Part shown: in pieces, positions 43,517 to 53,649 of the stretch
Layout: every line of letters starts with the position of its first letter
Numbering within the stretch: the first letter of the stretch is position 1
DNA from: Flavobacterium limi
Lineage (GTDB): Bacteria > Bacteroidota > Bacteroidia > Flavobacteriales > Flavobacteriaceae
NCBI RefSeq assembly: GCF_010645075.1
Contig: NZ_JAADZV010000006.1
Coordinates: 62,001-126,000 of the forward strand
Direction: 5' to 3'
DNA: 64,000 nt
Translations under genes and position numbers: made by a program
The notes under the pieces: generated by a model
Told to the model about the DNA's origin: nothing
Seen by the model: the letters and a program-made list of their open reading frames with translations, nothing else
The model's database searches: none

Positions 43517-46234
43517 CTATTCCAAAACCAAACCAATCTGACCGTCGTCATCTAATTCGGTTTCTACTGAATCATCTTCTGAGATTTCAGGCCTTTCCGG
43601 AATTTCTTCAACAGGTTCTTCGTAAGGCAGCGGTTCTAATAAATTGACTTGTCTTAACTTCTCTGTAGTTAATTGATTTCCTAAGGCTTTAAAACCTTTT
43701 ACGGCTATAAAGTCTTCTACGTCAATATGTAAATCTTCTTTTTGAACTCCTTTTACTTTCGCAAAAACCAATTGCGCCACTGGACGATAATCTGTAGATA
43801 CAATTTCTAACTGCGAATTTGGGTGATCAGTAATGAAACTTTCTTCCTTTCCTTCATTTTCCACAAGGAAACGTTTTAAGAAGTAGCGCTCTTTTTCACC
43901 ATCATAATAAATCGCAGAAATCGGTTTTTTCGGTTTCCATTTTTCCAGCACAATCATATCTTCTTCAAAGTGAGTTGATAACTCCGGAATAATTACTTTT
44001 AGTTTACCGGATTGACTGATGACCAAAATTTTATCCGTTGGTTTGAATTCTCCTAATAATTCTCCTCTGCCGTCAACGTTTAAACGTTTTACAGTATCAT
44101 CAAACCATACTTTTCTTGGTAGTAAAGTCGAAATTCCTTTTTCTTTTAATTCGATTTTTTTGATTGGATATTTGGTAACCAGATTTCCTTTAGAGCTACG
44201 TCCTTTGATTGCTAATTTTGCAAAATCAATATCGAATTTTAGTTTTTTGATCGTTCCAATCTGACGCAGCAGTATGGTAACCACTTCGGCTTCACCGTTT
44301 GGATTATGTGAGAAATAAACAACCTGAGAACCTTTTGTTCCATTCGTTAAATCATATGCTTTGTCTCTGGTAATTCCGGTAACGTTAAAACGTTTAATGT
44401 AAGACGGACCGGATTTTCCATCACGATAAATCATATTGTAAATGGTTCGTTTATCACTCTTATCAAAAACGGCAACATGTATAATATCTTTACCTACAAA
44501 TGTTTTAGCATCCACTTTTGTAATCATCATTGTACCATCGCGCAAAAAAACAATGACATCGTCAATATCAGAACAATCACCAACGTATTCGTCTTTCTTT
44601 AAGCTGGTTCCAACGAAACCTTCTTCGCGGTTTACGTATAATTTTGTGTTTCGTAAAACAACTTTTGTAGCTTCAACATTATCAAAAACACGAAGTTCAG
44701 TCTGGCGTTCGCGCCCTTTTCCGTATTTCTCTTTTAACTTAGTGAAATAAGCAATGGCAAAATCGGTAAGATGCTCCAGATTGTATTCGACCTCTTTCAT
44801 TTCCTCTTCTAACCTTGAAATCAATTCATCGGCTTTATCGGAGTCAAAACGGGTAATACGAATCATCGGAATTTGAGTCAGTCTTTGCAGATCCTCATCT
44901 GTGATTTCTCTTACGAATGATTTTTTGAAAGGCTCAAACCGGTCATACAAGTATTTGTATAAGGATTCCCTGTCGCCGTATAATTTGAAGTCAATGTACA
45001 TTTCTTCACGAATGAAGATTTTCTCCAGAGTAGAAAAATGCCATTTATTTTTTAATTCTTCTAACTGAATTTCTAATTCCTGACGAAGCAAATCAACGGT
45101 TCTTTCTGTCGAAATTTTCAACATTTGAGAAACACCTATAAACAGCGGTTTGTTGTCTTCAATGACACATCCTAGGGGCGCTACAGAGGTTTCGCAAGCC
45201 GTAAATGCAAATAAAGCATCAATGGTTTTATCTGGAGAAACCCCTGGAAACAAGTGAATTAAAATCTCAACATCAGCAGCGGTATTGTCTTCAATTTTCT
45301 TGATTTTAATTTTGCCTTTTTCGTTCGCTTTCAAAATACTGTCAATCAAAGTCGAAGTATTGGTTGAAAACGGAATCTGCGTAATTACCAGTGTATTTTT
45401 GTCTAACTGTGAAATCTTCGCACGTACACGTACACGACCGCCACGCATTCCGTCGTTATAATTCGAAACGTCGGCGATACCAGCCGTCATAAAATCCGGA
45501 TAAAGCGTAAACGGTTTTCCTTTTAAGATTTTAATCGAAGCGTCAATTAATTCATTGAAATTATGAGGCAGAACTTTTGTGGAAAGTCCTACTGCAATAC
45601 CTTCTGCTCCCTGCGCTAAAAGTAATGGGAATTTTACCGGAAGATTGTTTGGTTCAGCACGACGACCATCATAAGATACGCCCCAATCGGTGATTTTTGG
45701 AGAGTATAAAACCTCCAAAGCAAATTTAGACAAACGTGCTTCGATGTAACGCGAAGCTGCCGCACCGTCCCCAGTTAAAATATTTCCCCAGTTTCCCTGG
45801 CAGTCAATCAATAAATCTTTTTGGCCAATCTGTACCATTGCATCACCAATACTCGCATCTCCGTGTGGGTGATACTGCATGGTGTGTCCAACTACATTAG
45901 CAACTTTATTATAACGGCCGTCATCCAGCTCTTTTAGCGAGTGCATGATACGACGTTGAACCGGCTTAAAACCGTCCTCAATTGCTGGTACGGCACGTTC
46001 CAGAATTACGTACGAAGCATAATCCAAAAACCAGTCTTTGTACATTCCGGTTACTTTGGTAATCACGTCTTCGCCTTCTTCTTCCTGATTTTCGTAAAAA
46101 TGCTGCCCTTCAAAATGCTTGGCATCTACATCAATAATCTCGTCATCTCCATTTTGATTGTCATCAATCTGGTTTTCTTCTTGATTATTCTCGTCGTCGT
46201 TAGGAATTATGTTATCGTCTTCTTCGTCTTTCAT
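43517..46234 (-). CDS. parC: DNA topoisomerase IV subunit A
   Basis: This 905-residue type IIA topoisomerase subunit cuts and rejoins DNA to separate replicated chromosomes. The N-terminal 55 residues are a very acidic, Asn/Asp-rich extension. The breakage-reunion domain has VQRRIMHSLKEL, the quinolone region HPHGDASIGDAMV (with the usual Ser), and GAAASRYIEARLSKFA with the catalytic Tyr. The C-terminal beta-pinwheel follows and no intact GyrA box is seen, which, with the adjacent parE, argues for ParC rather than GyrA. The C-terminal tail is also acidic (SEDDSVETELDDDGQIG). Confidence 0.93.
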   Translation of the reverse strand: MKDEEDDNIIPNDDENNQEENQIDDNQNGDDEIIDVDAKHFEGQHFYENQEEEGEDVITKVTGMYKDWFLDYASYVILERAVPAIEDGFKPVQRRIMHSLKELDDGRYNKVANVVGHTMQYHPHGDASIGDAMVQIGQKDLLIDCQGNWGNILTGDGAAASRYIEARLSKFALEVLYSPKITDWGVSYDGRRAEPNNLPVKFPLLLAQGAEGIAVGLSTKVLPHNFNELIDASIKILKGKPFTLYPDFMTAGIADVSNYNDGMRGGRVRVRAKISQLDKNTLVITQIPFSTNTSTLIDSILKANEKGKIKIKKIEDNTAADVEILIHLFPGVSPDKTIDALFAFTACETSVAPLGCVIEDNKPLFIGVSQMLKISTERTVDLLRQELEIQLEELKNKWHFSTLEKIFIREEMYIDFKLYGDRESLYKYLYDRFEPFKKSFVREITDEDLQRLTQIPMIRITRFDSDKADELISRLEEEMKEVEYNLEHLTDFAIAYFTKLKEKYGKGRERQTELRVFDNVEATKVVLRNTKLYVNREEGFVGTSLKKDEYVGDCSDIDDVIVFLRDGTMMITKVDAKTFVGKDIIHVAVFDKSDKRTIYNMIYRDGKSGPSYIKRFNVTGITRDKAYDLTNGTKGSQVVYFSHNPNGEAEVVTILLRQIGTIKKLKFDIDFAKLAIKGRSSKGNLVTKYPIKKIELKEKGISTLLPRKVWFDDTVKRLNVDGRGELLGEFKPTDKILVISQSGKLKVIIPELSTHFEEDMIVLEKWKPKKPISAIYYDGEKERYFLKRFLVENEGKEESFITDHPNSQLEIVSTDYRPVAQLVFAKVKGVQKEDLHIDVEDFIAVKGFKALGNQLTTEKLRQVNLLEPLPYEEPVEEIPERPEISEDDSVETELDDDGQIGLVLE

Positions 46235-46256
46235 TTATTTGATTCCGATATTTATT

Positions 46257-46379
46257 TTATTTAATCTGAACATTTTCAATTGTATGCTGACTCTTTTTAT
46301 AATTTTTAATTAAAACATACGTGATTGCAAAACTTACAATAAACACAAGTGCTGCATAAATTAATTTTTTCTTTTCCAT
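46257..46379 (-). CDS. 40-residue single-pass membrane protein between parE and parC
   Basis: The frame runs from ATG at 46379 to TAA at 46257-46259 and encodes MEKKKLIYAALVFIVSFAIT followed by YVLIKNYKK and a short polar tail ending VQIK. It has a basic N-terminus and one hydrophobic helix (residues 7-23 or so), so it is a probable small inner-membrane protein. It starts 3 bases after the parE stop and ends 22 bases before the parC ATG, so it must be co-transcribed with both. Function unknown. Confidence 0.7.
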   Translation of the reverse strand: MEKKKLIYAALVFIVSFAITYVLIKNYKKSQHTIENVQIK

Positions 46380-46382
46380 TTT

Positions 46383-48251
46383 TTATATTTCTTCCAGTTC
46401 ATCAATTTCAACTTTCAGATTCTTAATAATAAAATCCTGTCTGTCCGGAGTGTTTTTTCCCATATAGAAAGATAAGAGCTGCTCAATAGAAGTATGTTTG
46501 TCCATCATAACAGGATCAAGTCGGATGGTGTCTCCAATAAAGTTTTTAAACTCATCAGGAGAAATCTCTCCCAAACCTTTAAATCGTGTGATTTCCGGTT
46601 TTGGCTTTAGTTTCTCGATCGCGTCTTTTCTTTCTTCTTCAGAGTAACAGTAAATCGTTTCTTTTTTGTTACGAACCCTGAAAAGTGGTGTCTGCAAAAT
46701 ATACAAATGCCCTTCTTTGATTAATTCCGGGAAAAATTGCAAAAAGAAAGTAATCAAAAGCAAACGAATATGCATTCCGTCGACATCGGCATCGGTTGCG
46801 ATTACGATGTTGTTGTAACGCAGTTTTTCTAATCCGTCTTCGATATCAAGTGCCGCTTGAAGCAAATTAAATTCTTCGTTTTCATACACAATTTTTTTCG
46901 TCATTCCGTATGAATTCAAAGGCTTACCACGCAAACTGAAAACAGCCTGTGTATTAACGTCACGCGACTTGGTGATCGACCCAGAAGCCGAATCTCCCTC
47001 GGTGATAAAAAGCGTACTTTCTAAGTTTCTTGGGTTTTTGGTGTCCGGAAGATGTGCTCGGCAGTCTCTTAATTTTTTATTGTGAAGATTGGCCTTTTTA
47101 GCACGGTCCGTTGCCAGTTTTCTAATTCCGGATAATTCTTTACGCTCGCGTTCTGCCTGCAATATTTTACGTAATAAAGCTTCTGCTGTTGCCGGATTTT
47201 TATGCAGGTAATTATCAAGTTTTGTTTTGATGAAATCATTAACAAACGTACGAACTGAAACTGCGGGTGTTCCGTCATCAGAACCCATATCTGTCGAACC
47301 TAATTTGGTCTTGGTCTGGGACTCAAAAACCGGTTCCATCACTTTAATACTAATGGCACTTACAATCGATTTACGAACGTCTGACGCTTCGAAATTCTTA
47401 TTGTAAAACTCACGAATTGTTTTTACAACAGCCTCACGGTAAGCTGCCAAGTGCGTTCCTCCCTGAGTGGTGTTCTGACCGTTTACGAAAGAGTGATATT
47501 CCTCGCTATATTGCGTTTTACTGTGTGTAAGCGCAACTTCGATATCATGCTCTTTTAAGTGAATAATCGGATATTCTAAGTCTTCTTCATTTATTGTTTC
47601 TTCTAATAAATCACGAAGTCCGTTTTCTGAATAATATTTTTCTCCATTGAAAATAATCGTCAGTCCATTGTTCAGATAACAATAGTTTTTGACCATTTTT
47701 ATGACATATTCTAAACGGAATTTATAGTTTTTGAAAATCGTTTCGTCTGGCGTAAAAATTACTTTTGTTCCTTTACGTTTTGTGGTATCTACAACATCTT
47801 CTTCCTGAACCAGGTTTCCCGCAGAAAATTCTGCTGCTTTTTGTTTGTCATCACGAACTGATTCTACGCGGAAATAATTCGAAAGCGCATTTACGGCCTT
47901 CGTTCCGACACCATTCAGACCAACTGACTTTTGGAAAGCTTTAGAATCGTACTTTCCTCCAGTATTCATTTTCGAAACTACATCGACCACTTTACCCAAT
48001 GGAATTCCACGTCCGTAATCACGAACAGAAACTGTTTTGTCTTTAATGCTTACTTCGATAGTTTTTCCGGCACCCATAACGAATTCATCGATACAGTTGT
48101 CTAAAACCTCTTTTAAAAGAATATAAATACCATCATCAGGCGATGATCCGTCCCCTAATTTCCCGATGTACATACCCGGACGCATACGGATATGTTCCTT
48201 CCAATCGAGTGAACGAATATTATCTTCGTTGTATTGATTTTGCTCTAGCAT
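46383..48251 (-). CDS. parE: DNA topoisomerase IV subunit B
   Basis: This 622-residue ATPase subunit has the GHKL fold, with [10 protein letters not shown] (Mg-binding Asn region), [25 protein letters not shown] and the transducer loop QTKTKLG. The C-terminal TOPRIM domain has EGDSASGS and [10 protein letters not shown], the metal-binding motif. The end region [15 protein letters not shown] is ParE-like. It is the first gene of the parE-(40-residue protein)-parC operon. Confidence 0.95.
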   Translation of the reverse strand: MLEQNQYNEDNIRSLDWKEHIRMRPGMYIGKLGDGSSPDDGIYILLKEVLDNCIDEFVMGAGKTIEVSIKDKTVSVRDYGRGIPLGKVVDVVSKMNTGGKYDSKAFQKSVGLNGVGTKAVNALSNYFRVESVRDDKQKAAEFSAGNLVQEEDVVDTTKRKGTKVIFTPDETIFKNYKFRLEYVIKMVKNYCYLNNGLTIIFNGEKYYSENGLRDLLEETINEEDLEYPIIHLKEHDIEVALTHSKTQYSEEYHSFVNGQNTTQGGTHLAAYREAVVKTIREFYNKNFEASDVRKSIVSAISIKVMEPVFESQTKTKLGSTDMGSDDGTPAVSVRTFVNDFIKTKLDNYLHKNPATAEALLRKILQAERERKELSGIRKLATDRAKKANLHNKKLRDCRAHLPDTKNPRNLESTLFITEGDSASGSITKSRDVNTQAVFSLRGKPLNSYGMTKKIVYENEEFNLLQAALDIEDGLEKLRYNNIVIATDADVDGMHIRLLLITFFLQFFPELIKEGHLYILQTPLFRVRNKKETIYCYSEEERKDAIEKLKPKPEITRFKGLGEISPDEFKNFIGDTIRLDPVMMDKHTSIEQLLSFYMGKNTPDRQDFIIKNLKVEIDELEEI

Positions 48252-48413
48252 AAATGAATTTAGGATTTTTGGCTAATGTACCATTTATCGGTAAAAAATA
48301 AAAGTGTATTCCTTATTTGTTATGAATAATAACAGTTTAAAACCTATTTAAATTGACTTGTAAATAATAACTCCAATAAAATTATGAAAAAACTGATTTT
48401 TTAGCAAAAAATA

Positions 48414-49589
48414 CTATTTGATTCCGAGTACTTGTTTGGCTAAATCAATCATTTCGGGTGTTCCCGTGTTTTTGTTTTTTTCGTCAGAAAGTTTGACAAC
48501 ACCTTGCCAATGTGCGTGGTCAGGTCTTGTTTCCGTTAATTTAATGACCATATTCATAGATGGTAAACCTACATCATTTGTAAAATTAGTCCCGATTCCA
48601 AAAGACATTCTGATTTTATCCCTGCAGAAATCAGCTATGGTTTTTACTTTATCAAAATTAAGGGAATCCGAGAAAACAATTGCTTTAGATTTTGGGTCTA
48701 TGCCCATTTTAGTGTAATGTGAAATTACTTTTTGTGCAAACTCGACCGCGTCGCCGCTATCATGTCGTACACCATCAAAAAGTTTGGAATATTTTTTATC
48801 GAATTGATTAAAAAATATATTTGTTGTATAAGTATCTGTAAGTGCAATTCCGAGGTCGCCTCCGTAAACTTGTGTCCAGTGTTCCAGACTGATCGAATTA
48901 GCCATTTTGAATCCGTACTGTGCAGCATGAAACATAAACCATTCGTGTGCGTGTGTTCCTAAAGGCCTGCGATTGTTAAGCATTGCAAAATGCACGTTGC
49001 TGGTCCCCAGAAAGCTTTCTGAACCATAAGTTCTCAGTGTTTCATTTACTAAATGATGTACTTCGTAAGAATGACGGCGTCTGGTCCCAAATTCTAAAAC
49101 AGAAACTCTAAGTTTATTGTAATTGTCAATTTTGTTTTTGGTCAGTTCTTTTATAGCGTCATCATTTAAACGGATTAAAAGATTCGATTTATAAAAGAGT
49201 TCAGAAATCAAAGCCATCAATGGGACTTCCCATAAAATAGTACGATACCAATACCCTTCGATTGTAACTTTGATTTCTGAGCCTTCCTGGATAATATGGA
49301 CTTCTGACGGATCGTAGCTGTAACCTTGCAGAAAATCCAGATAAGTAGGGTCGAGATACGGACAATAGTGTGATAAATAATTTTTTTCGTCTTTTGTTAA
49401 TCTCAGGTCTGCCATCGCGTCTACAGATTTTCGAAGCAAATCGGAAAAACCAGGCGGAAAAACATGTTTGCCACGATTGATAAAGCCGTAACGGACTCTG
49501 GCTTTTGGGAAAAGCCTGATTACAGCATGCTGCATCGTAAATTTATAGAAATCATTATCTAAGATCGATTTCAAAAATGTTGTTTCCAT
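48414..49589 (-). CDS. pncB: Nicotinate phosphoribosyltransferase
   Basis: This 391-residue enzyme makes nicotinate mononucleotide from nicotinate and PRPP in NAD salvage. The N-terminus LDNDFYKFTMQHAV and the phosphorylated-His loop LGTHAHEW are typical, as are FGTRRRHSYEVHHLV, DGVRHDSGD (PRPP site region), and FSDSLNFDKV with FGIGTNFTNDVG near the C-terminus. Length matches the bacterial PncB type. The 163-bp gap to parE shows no gene or clear terminator. Confidence 0.96.
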   Translation of the reverse strand: METTFLKSILDNDFYKFTMQHAVIRLFPKARVRYGFINRGKHVFPPGFSDLLRKSVDAMADLRLTKDEKNYLSHYCPYLDPTYLDFLQGYSYDPSEVHIIQEGSEIKVTIEGYWYRTILWEVPLMALISELFYKSNLLIRLNDDAIKELTKNKIDNYNKLRVSVLEFGTRRRHSYEVHHLVNETLRTYGSESFLGTSNVHFAMLNNRRPLGTHAHEWFMFHAAQYGFKMANSISLEHWTQVYGGDLGIALTDTYTTNIFFNQFDKKYSKLFDGVRHDSGDAVEFAQKVISHYTKMGIDPKSKAIVFSDSLNFDKVKTIADFCRDKIRMSFGIGTNFTNDVGLPSMNMVIKLTETRPDHAHWQGVVKLSDEKNKNTGTPEMIDLAKQVLGIK

Positions 49590-49679
49590 AATTCAGTCCG
49601 TTAATGTTTTTTTTTTTTATCACTAACTGCTAAGTTACGCCAATTCAGTAAAATAAGAAAGAAATCTGGTTAGCGATAA

Positions 49680-50660
49680 TTATTTTTGAATTACTTTAAA
49701 AGAAGCAATACTGTTGGTGTCCAGATAAAATGTGATGTGATTTCCGATCGTATTATCAAAAGTAACCTGAAATTCTAAACTGCCTCTTTTTTCTTTTGAG
49801 TTTACTATTCTAACGGGCTGGTTTTTTTTATTCAGGTAATAAAACGTATCTGACTTTGATATGTTTTTAATAGCAAAAGTTATTTTATCGCCATTATTGA
49901 CTTCGATTATTCCCGATTCCGGGGTTATAATCTTATAGTCTCCCGTAATTGTTTTGTTGTAGATTAAAGGTCCGTTTAGAAACTCGTCCTTATTTAATTT
50001 GCGATTAAGAAAAGAACCTGAATCAGGGAAATGTTTAGCAAAAAAGTAATCGGGTTCAGTATCAAAATAGACCGGATCAAAATCTTTTACCATTCTGCCC
50101 TTATTGCCGTCATAATAACCTTGCCCCCAGGTTACATCAATTAAACGCCATTTTCCATCAATTAAAGCAATGTTCCAGGCATGATTTGAAGAAGTACTTT
50201 TTCGGCCAATATCAGCCAGTCTTGTTTTGGAATCTCCTCTGATGATTTCTGATTTGATTTCAACCAATGCAGTCAAATGTTGAAATAAAAGGGTAAAACC
50301 TTCGCAGACTGCTTTTTTAGATCTGAAAGCCTTTTGAAGTATTTGGTTATTAAACTCTTGTATCTTTTTTTGTTTTTCAGCTTCATTTCGATAAGAAAAA
50401 CGCATTGCTTGGGGCGGATTTAAAAATGCGGCATAATCATATTTTATGTTAAATGCGATCCAGCTGTAAATAGCCCTTGCTTTGTCATAATCGGAGTTGA
50501 AATCCTTGTCGATTTTTTCGGCTAATTCTTCAGTATTGTCAAAGTTTTTAGGGTATTTCAGTACAATCGCATCAACAGCATTCAGTTTTTGAGAGTAGGT
50601 GAGGTGAAGGCTGATGGCATTAAAAAAAATGAATGCAAAAACGAATTGTATAAATTTCAT
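49680..50660 (-). CDS. Exported transglutaminase-like protein
   Basis: This 326-residue protein has a signal peptide (MKFIQFVFAFIFFNAISLHLTYSQ, shown here as residues 1-24) and a transglutaminase-like domain with the catalytic triad Cys119 (KAVCEGFT), His160 (SSNHAWN) and Asp175 (RLIDVTWG). This fold includes both peptidases and inactive binding domains; here all three residues are present. Residues about 230-326 look like a beta domain. The start overlaps the stop of the upstream reductase gene by one base (TAATG), indicating translational coupling. It is probably a periplasmic protease or cross-linking enzyme; the substrate is unknown. Confidence 0.85.
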   Translation of the reverse strand: MKFIQFVFAFIFFNAISLHLTYSQKLNAVDAIVLKYPKNFDNTEELAEKIDKDFNSDYDKARAIYSWIAFNIKYDYAAFLNPPQAMRFSYRNEAEKQKKIQEFNNQILQKAFRSKKAVCEGFTLLFQHLTALVEIKSEIIRGDSKTRLADIGRKSTSSNHAWNIALIDGKWRLIDVTWGQGYYDGNKGRMVKDFDPVYFDTEPDYFFAKHFPDSGSFLNRKLNKDEFLNGPLIYNKTITGDYKIITPESGIIEVNNGDKITFAIKNISKSDTFYYLNKKNQPVRIVNSKEKRGSLEFQVTFDNTIGNHITFYLDTNSIASFKVIQK

Positions 50661-51187
50661 TAATTAAAACTGTTTTTTACAATTGTTTTTAGTTCGTTAT
50701 CAAATTCGGGATTTGAGATTTCATTTTTCTCCAAATCAAAATTAGAATTGAAAGAAGGCAGCGAAAAAAGTCCTTTTACCTGAGCGCCATATCTTGGAAA
50801 AGCAGTTTTTGCAATTTCTAAAACCGAAGCGCCGCCTCTTGCACCAGGAGAAGTTGCCATCAAAAGCATTGGTTTTTGCTGAAAAATATCTTTGACAATT
50901 CTGGAACTCCAGTCAAATACATTTTTAAAAGCAGTTGAGTAATTACCATTGTTTTCAGCCAAAGAAACCACCAGAATGTCGGCACTTTCTATTTTTTTCA
51001 GAAATGATTTTGCGATTTCGTGCTGTCCAATTTCTTTTTCCAGATCAACGCTGAATAAAGGCATTGCAAAATCATTCAGATCTAAAACTTCTATTTCTGC
51101 ATTTTCAAATTGATTTGCGGCATAAGCAGCTAAATGTTTATTGATAGATTGTTGGCTGTTGCTTCCTGCAAAGGCTATAATTTTCAT
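50660..51187 (-). CDS. NADPH-dependent FMN reductase family protein
   Basis: This 175-residue flavodoxin-like protein has the FMN phosphate-binding start IIAFAGSNSQQSINKHLA, followed by ILVVSLAENNGNYSTAFKN, in which the usual PEYN motif reads AENN, and the C-terminal LMATSPGARGGASVLE loop. Members reduce flavins, quinones or azo compounds with NAD(P)H. The AENN variant is minor. It is followed with a one-base overlap by the transglutaminase-like gene. Confidence 0.88.
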   Translation of the reverse strand: MKIIAFAGSNSQQSINKHLAAYAANQFENAEIEVLDLNDFAMPLFSVDLEKEIGQHEIAKSFLKKIESADILVVSLAENNGNYSTAFKNVFDWSSRIVKDIFQQKPMLLMATSPGARGGASVLEIAKTAFPRYGAQVKGLFSLPSFNSNFDLEKNEISNPEFDNELKTIVKNSFN

Positions 51188-51259
51188 GGTTTATTTTTTA
51201 ATTAAAAATACTAAATTTAAATTACAATTAAAACGCAGCAAATTGAAATAAATTTCACT

Positions 51260-51300
51260 AAAAAAAGAGTCCAAAAATGAATGATTCTTTTTTGGACTTT
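51260..51300 (-). terminator. Rho-independent terminator of the gene at 51323
   Basis: On the minus strand, AGTCCAAAAAA, a short loop and TTTTTGGACT are followed by a T run. It lies 22 bases after the stop codon at 51323. Confidence 0.8.
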
Positions 51301-51322
51301 TATGATTTTGAATAAAGTGAAT

Positions 51323-52780
51323 TTAATTCTGTTCTAATTGTTTTTCCGGATGATAACCAAAAAGATGATGTTCTTTTATAATTTCGGCAACTCCGGATGG
51401 AAGCATTGGTTCCCAGCCAGGTTTTCCCTGACCAATCATTTTTAATACTTCACGAGAGAATACATTTAAAATATCAGGATTGTAGTCAACAATATCAACC
51501 ACTTTTCCGTTGAATTTAAAGAATTTATATAATTCTTTCATTCTTGGATGTACTTTAAGGTTTTCAGAAGTAATAATTTCTCCATCTTCACCCAGCATTG
51601 GATATAAGAAGACTTTCATATCGCGATAGAATAATTTTCCAAAAGCTTCAAGGATTCCTCCACTTAAATGGCGGTAATATTTTTCATCAAAAATATCGAC
51701 TAAATTATTTACCCCCATTGCAAGTCCCATACGGGCTTTGGTATAATTAGAGAAATATTCAACAACTTTATAATATTCCTGGAAATTCGAAATCATAACG
51801 GTTTGGCCTAATGAACAAAGTAATTCAGCTCTGTCCATAAAATCGCGTTCATCGATTTCTCCGTCTGAACGTAGATTTGAAAGCGTAATTTCAAAAACGA
51901 CTAACGTATTTTCTTTCTCAACCTTATTTTCCTCCAGGAACATTTTTAAAGATTTCCTGTACATGTCCACATTTACATTGGTTACAGGACGGAAACTTCC
52001 TCTAAAAGCAAGAAGGTTTTTCTTGTATAAAATGGCTGCCGGTAAAATATTTTTTCCTTCCGGATTGAACATTACGGCATCAGTCATACCGTTTTTAACC
52101 AGTTGTAAACTCATCAGACGATTATCGACATCTGCAAAACGTGGTCCTGAGAAGTTAATTGTATCAATTTCTAACTGATCTTTGTCTAAGTGATCGTATA
52201 GATAACGAAGTAATCGTTTTGGGTCATTATATTTGTAGAAAGCACCATAAATCAGGTTAACACCTAAAATTCCTAATGTTTCCTGCTGTAATCGTGCATC
52301 GGTTTCTTTGAAACGAATGTGAAGAATAATTTCGTTATACGCTTCGTCCGGTTCAATCTGGTATCGGATTCCAACCCAGCCGTGTCCTTTAAATTGTTTA
52401 GCAAAATCTATAGTGGCAACAGTATTGGCGTAACTGAAAAAAAGTTTGTTTGGGTGCTTTTCCCTGCTCAAACGTTCTTCAATTAGTTCTCCTTCAAAGG
52501 TTAACATTTTTTTGAGTCGGTTTTCAGTAACATATCGTCCATCACTTTCTGTGCCATAAACCGCGTCACTAAAATCTTTATCATAGGCAGACATTGCTTT
52601 TGCAATTGTTCCGGATGAACCTCCGGATCTGAAAAAATGTCTGACAGTTTCCTGTCCGGCACCAATTTCTGCAAAAGTTCCGTAAATATTTTCGTTTAAA
52701 TTAATGCGTAATGCTTTGTCTTTTATAGAAGGAATCTGAGCGATGACCTTGTCACCTTTGAGTTTTATTTCTGTGCCCAT
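51323..52780 (-). CDS. Conserved cytosolic protein of unknown function
   Basis: This 485-residue protein lacks a signal peptide and membrane segments, so it is probably cytosolic. Notable blocks are IYGTFAEIGAGQETVRHFFRSGG (residues about 31-53), NKLFFSYANTVATIDFAKQFKGHGWVGIRYQ and YYKVVEYFSNYTKARMGLAMGVNNL. I recall homologues in many Bacteroidetes that carry misleading labels such as TonB-dependent receptor; nothing here supports a receptor. I do not recognise a fold or catalytic motif. It stands alone between a terminator and a divergent gene. Confidence 0.75.
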   Translation of the reverse strand: MGTEIKLKGDKVIAQIPSIKDKALRINLNENIYGTFAEIGAGQETVRHFFRSGGSSGTIAKAMSAYDKDFSDAVYGTESDGRYVTENRLKKMLTFEGELIEERLSREKHPNKLFFSYANTVATIDFAKQFKGHGWVGIRYQIEPDEAYNEIILHIRFKETDARLQQETLGILGVNLIYGAFYKYNDPKRLLRYLYDHLDKDQLEIDTINFSGPRFADVDNRLMSLQLVKNGMTDAVMFNPEGKNILPAAILYKKNLLAFRGSFRPVTNVNVDMYRKSLKMFLEENKVEKENTLVVFEITLSNLRSDGEIDERDFMDRAELLCSLGQTVMISNFQEYYKVVEYFSNYTKARMGLAMGVNNLVDIFDEKYYRHLSGGILEAFGKLFYRDMKVFLYPMLGEDGEIITSENLKVHPRMKELYKFFKFNGKVVDIVDYNPDILNVFSREVLKMIGQGKPGWEPMLPSGVAEIIKEHHLFGYHPEKQLEQN

Positions 52781-52845
52781 TTTATTTTGAATAGATTTGT
52801 TACAAAGTTAGTAAATTAGCGTTCTAATGAAAGAGAAATAATCCC

Positions 52846-52853
52846 TATTTTTG
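52846..52853 (+). promoter_or_regulatory. -7 promoter box (TATTTTTG) for the MBL-fold gene
   Basis: An exact TAnnTTTG match ends 18 bases before the TTG start codon at 52872, which leaves a leader of about 12-15 bases. No -33 TTG is well placed. Confidence 0.45.
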
Positions 52854-52871
52854 TAAAAAAAACAAGTTCAA

Positions 52872-53636
52872 TTGAAGATTTATTTTTTAGGTACCGGTAC
52901 TTCTCAAGGTATTCCCATTATTGGGATTGATCACCCTGTTTGCAAGAGTTCAGATGCTAAGGATAAAAGGCTCCGTGTGTCGATTTGGATCACATGGGAC
53001 GAACATTCTTATGTTGTAGATTGCGGACCTGATTTCAGGCAGCAGATGCTTTCCTGCGGCTGTCGAAAACTCGATGCAATTTTATTCACACATGAGCATG
53101 CTGATCATACTGCTGGTTTAGATGATATTCGCCCTTATAATTTCAGGCAGGGCGAAATTCCGGTTTATGCACATCAGAGGGTTATTGATAATTTAAAAAG
53201 GCGTTTTGATTATGTTTTTGAAACGGTAAATAAATATCCGGGCGCACCAAGTGTAAAAACGATTGAAGTAATCAACAATAAGCCTTTTGCTATTGGAGAT
53301 AAAATGGCTGTCCCGATAAATGTTATGCATGGTGACTTGCAGGTTTTTGGATATAGAATTGATGATTTTGCGTATTTAACAGATGTAAAAACCATTGACG
53401 AAACTGAAACTGAAAAATTAAAAAACTTAAAAGTCTTGGTTGTAAATGCTTTACGCGTAGAACCTCATGATACCCATTTTAATTTGCAGGAAGCACTTGA
53501 TTTTATCAATTTAGTAAAACCCGAAAAAGCTTATTTGACACACATCAGCCATGTCTTGGGATTTCATGAAGAAGTTCAGAAACAGCTTCCTGAAAATGTT
53601 TTCCTGGCTTATGATAATTTAGAAATTACAATTTAA
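52872..53636 (+). CDS. MBL-fold metallo-hydrolase (PhnP-like)
   Basis: This 254-residue protein has the metallo-beta-lactamase fold with the metal motif HEHADHTAG (His74, His76, Asp78, His79), an early strand IYFLGTGTSQGIPIIG, and later ligands in NVMHGDLQVFG and THISHVLGFHEE. Its overall pattern resembles PhnP, a phosphodiesterase on cyclic phosphates, and it also resembles RNase Z-type enzymes; the exact substrate is not known. The start must be TTG: an in-frame stop lies six codons upstream (52854-52856) and no ATG comes before the first strand. Confidence 0.87.
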   Translation: MKIYFLGTGTSQGIPIIGIDHPVCKSSDAKDKRLRVSIWITWDEHSYVVDCGPDFRQQMLSCGCRKLDAILFTHEHADHTAGLDDIRPYNFRQGEIPVYAHQRVIDNLKRRFDYVFETVNKYPGAPSVKTIEVINNKPFAIGDKMAVPINVMHGDLQVFGYRIDDFAYLTDVKTIDETETEKLKNLKVLVVNALRVEPHDTHFNLQEALDFINLVKPEKAYLTHISHVLGFHEEVQKQLPENVFLAYDNLEITI

Positions 53637-53649
53637 TTATACCTACAAA

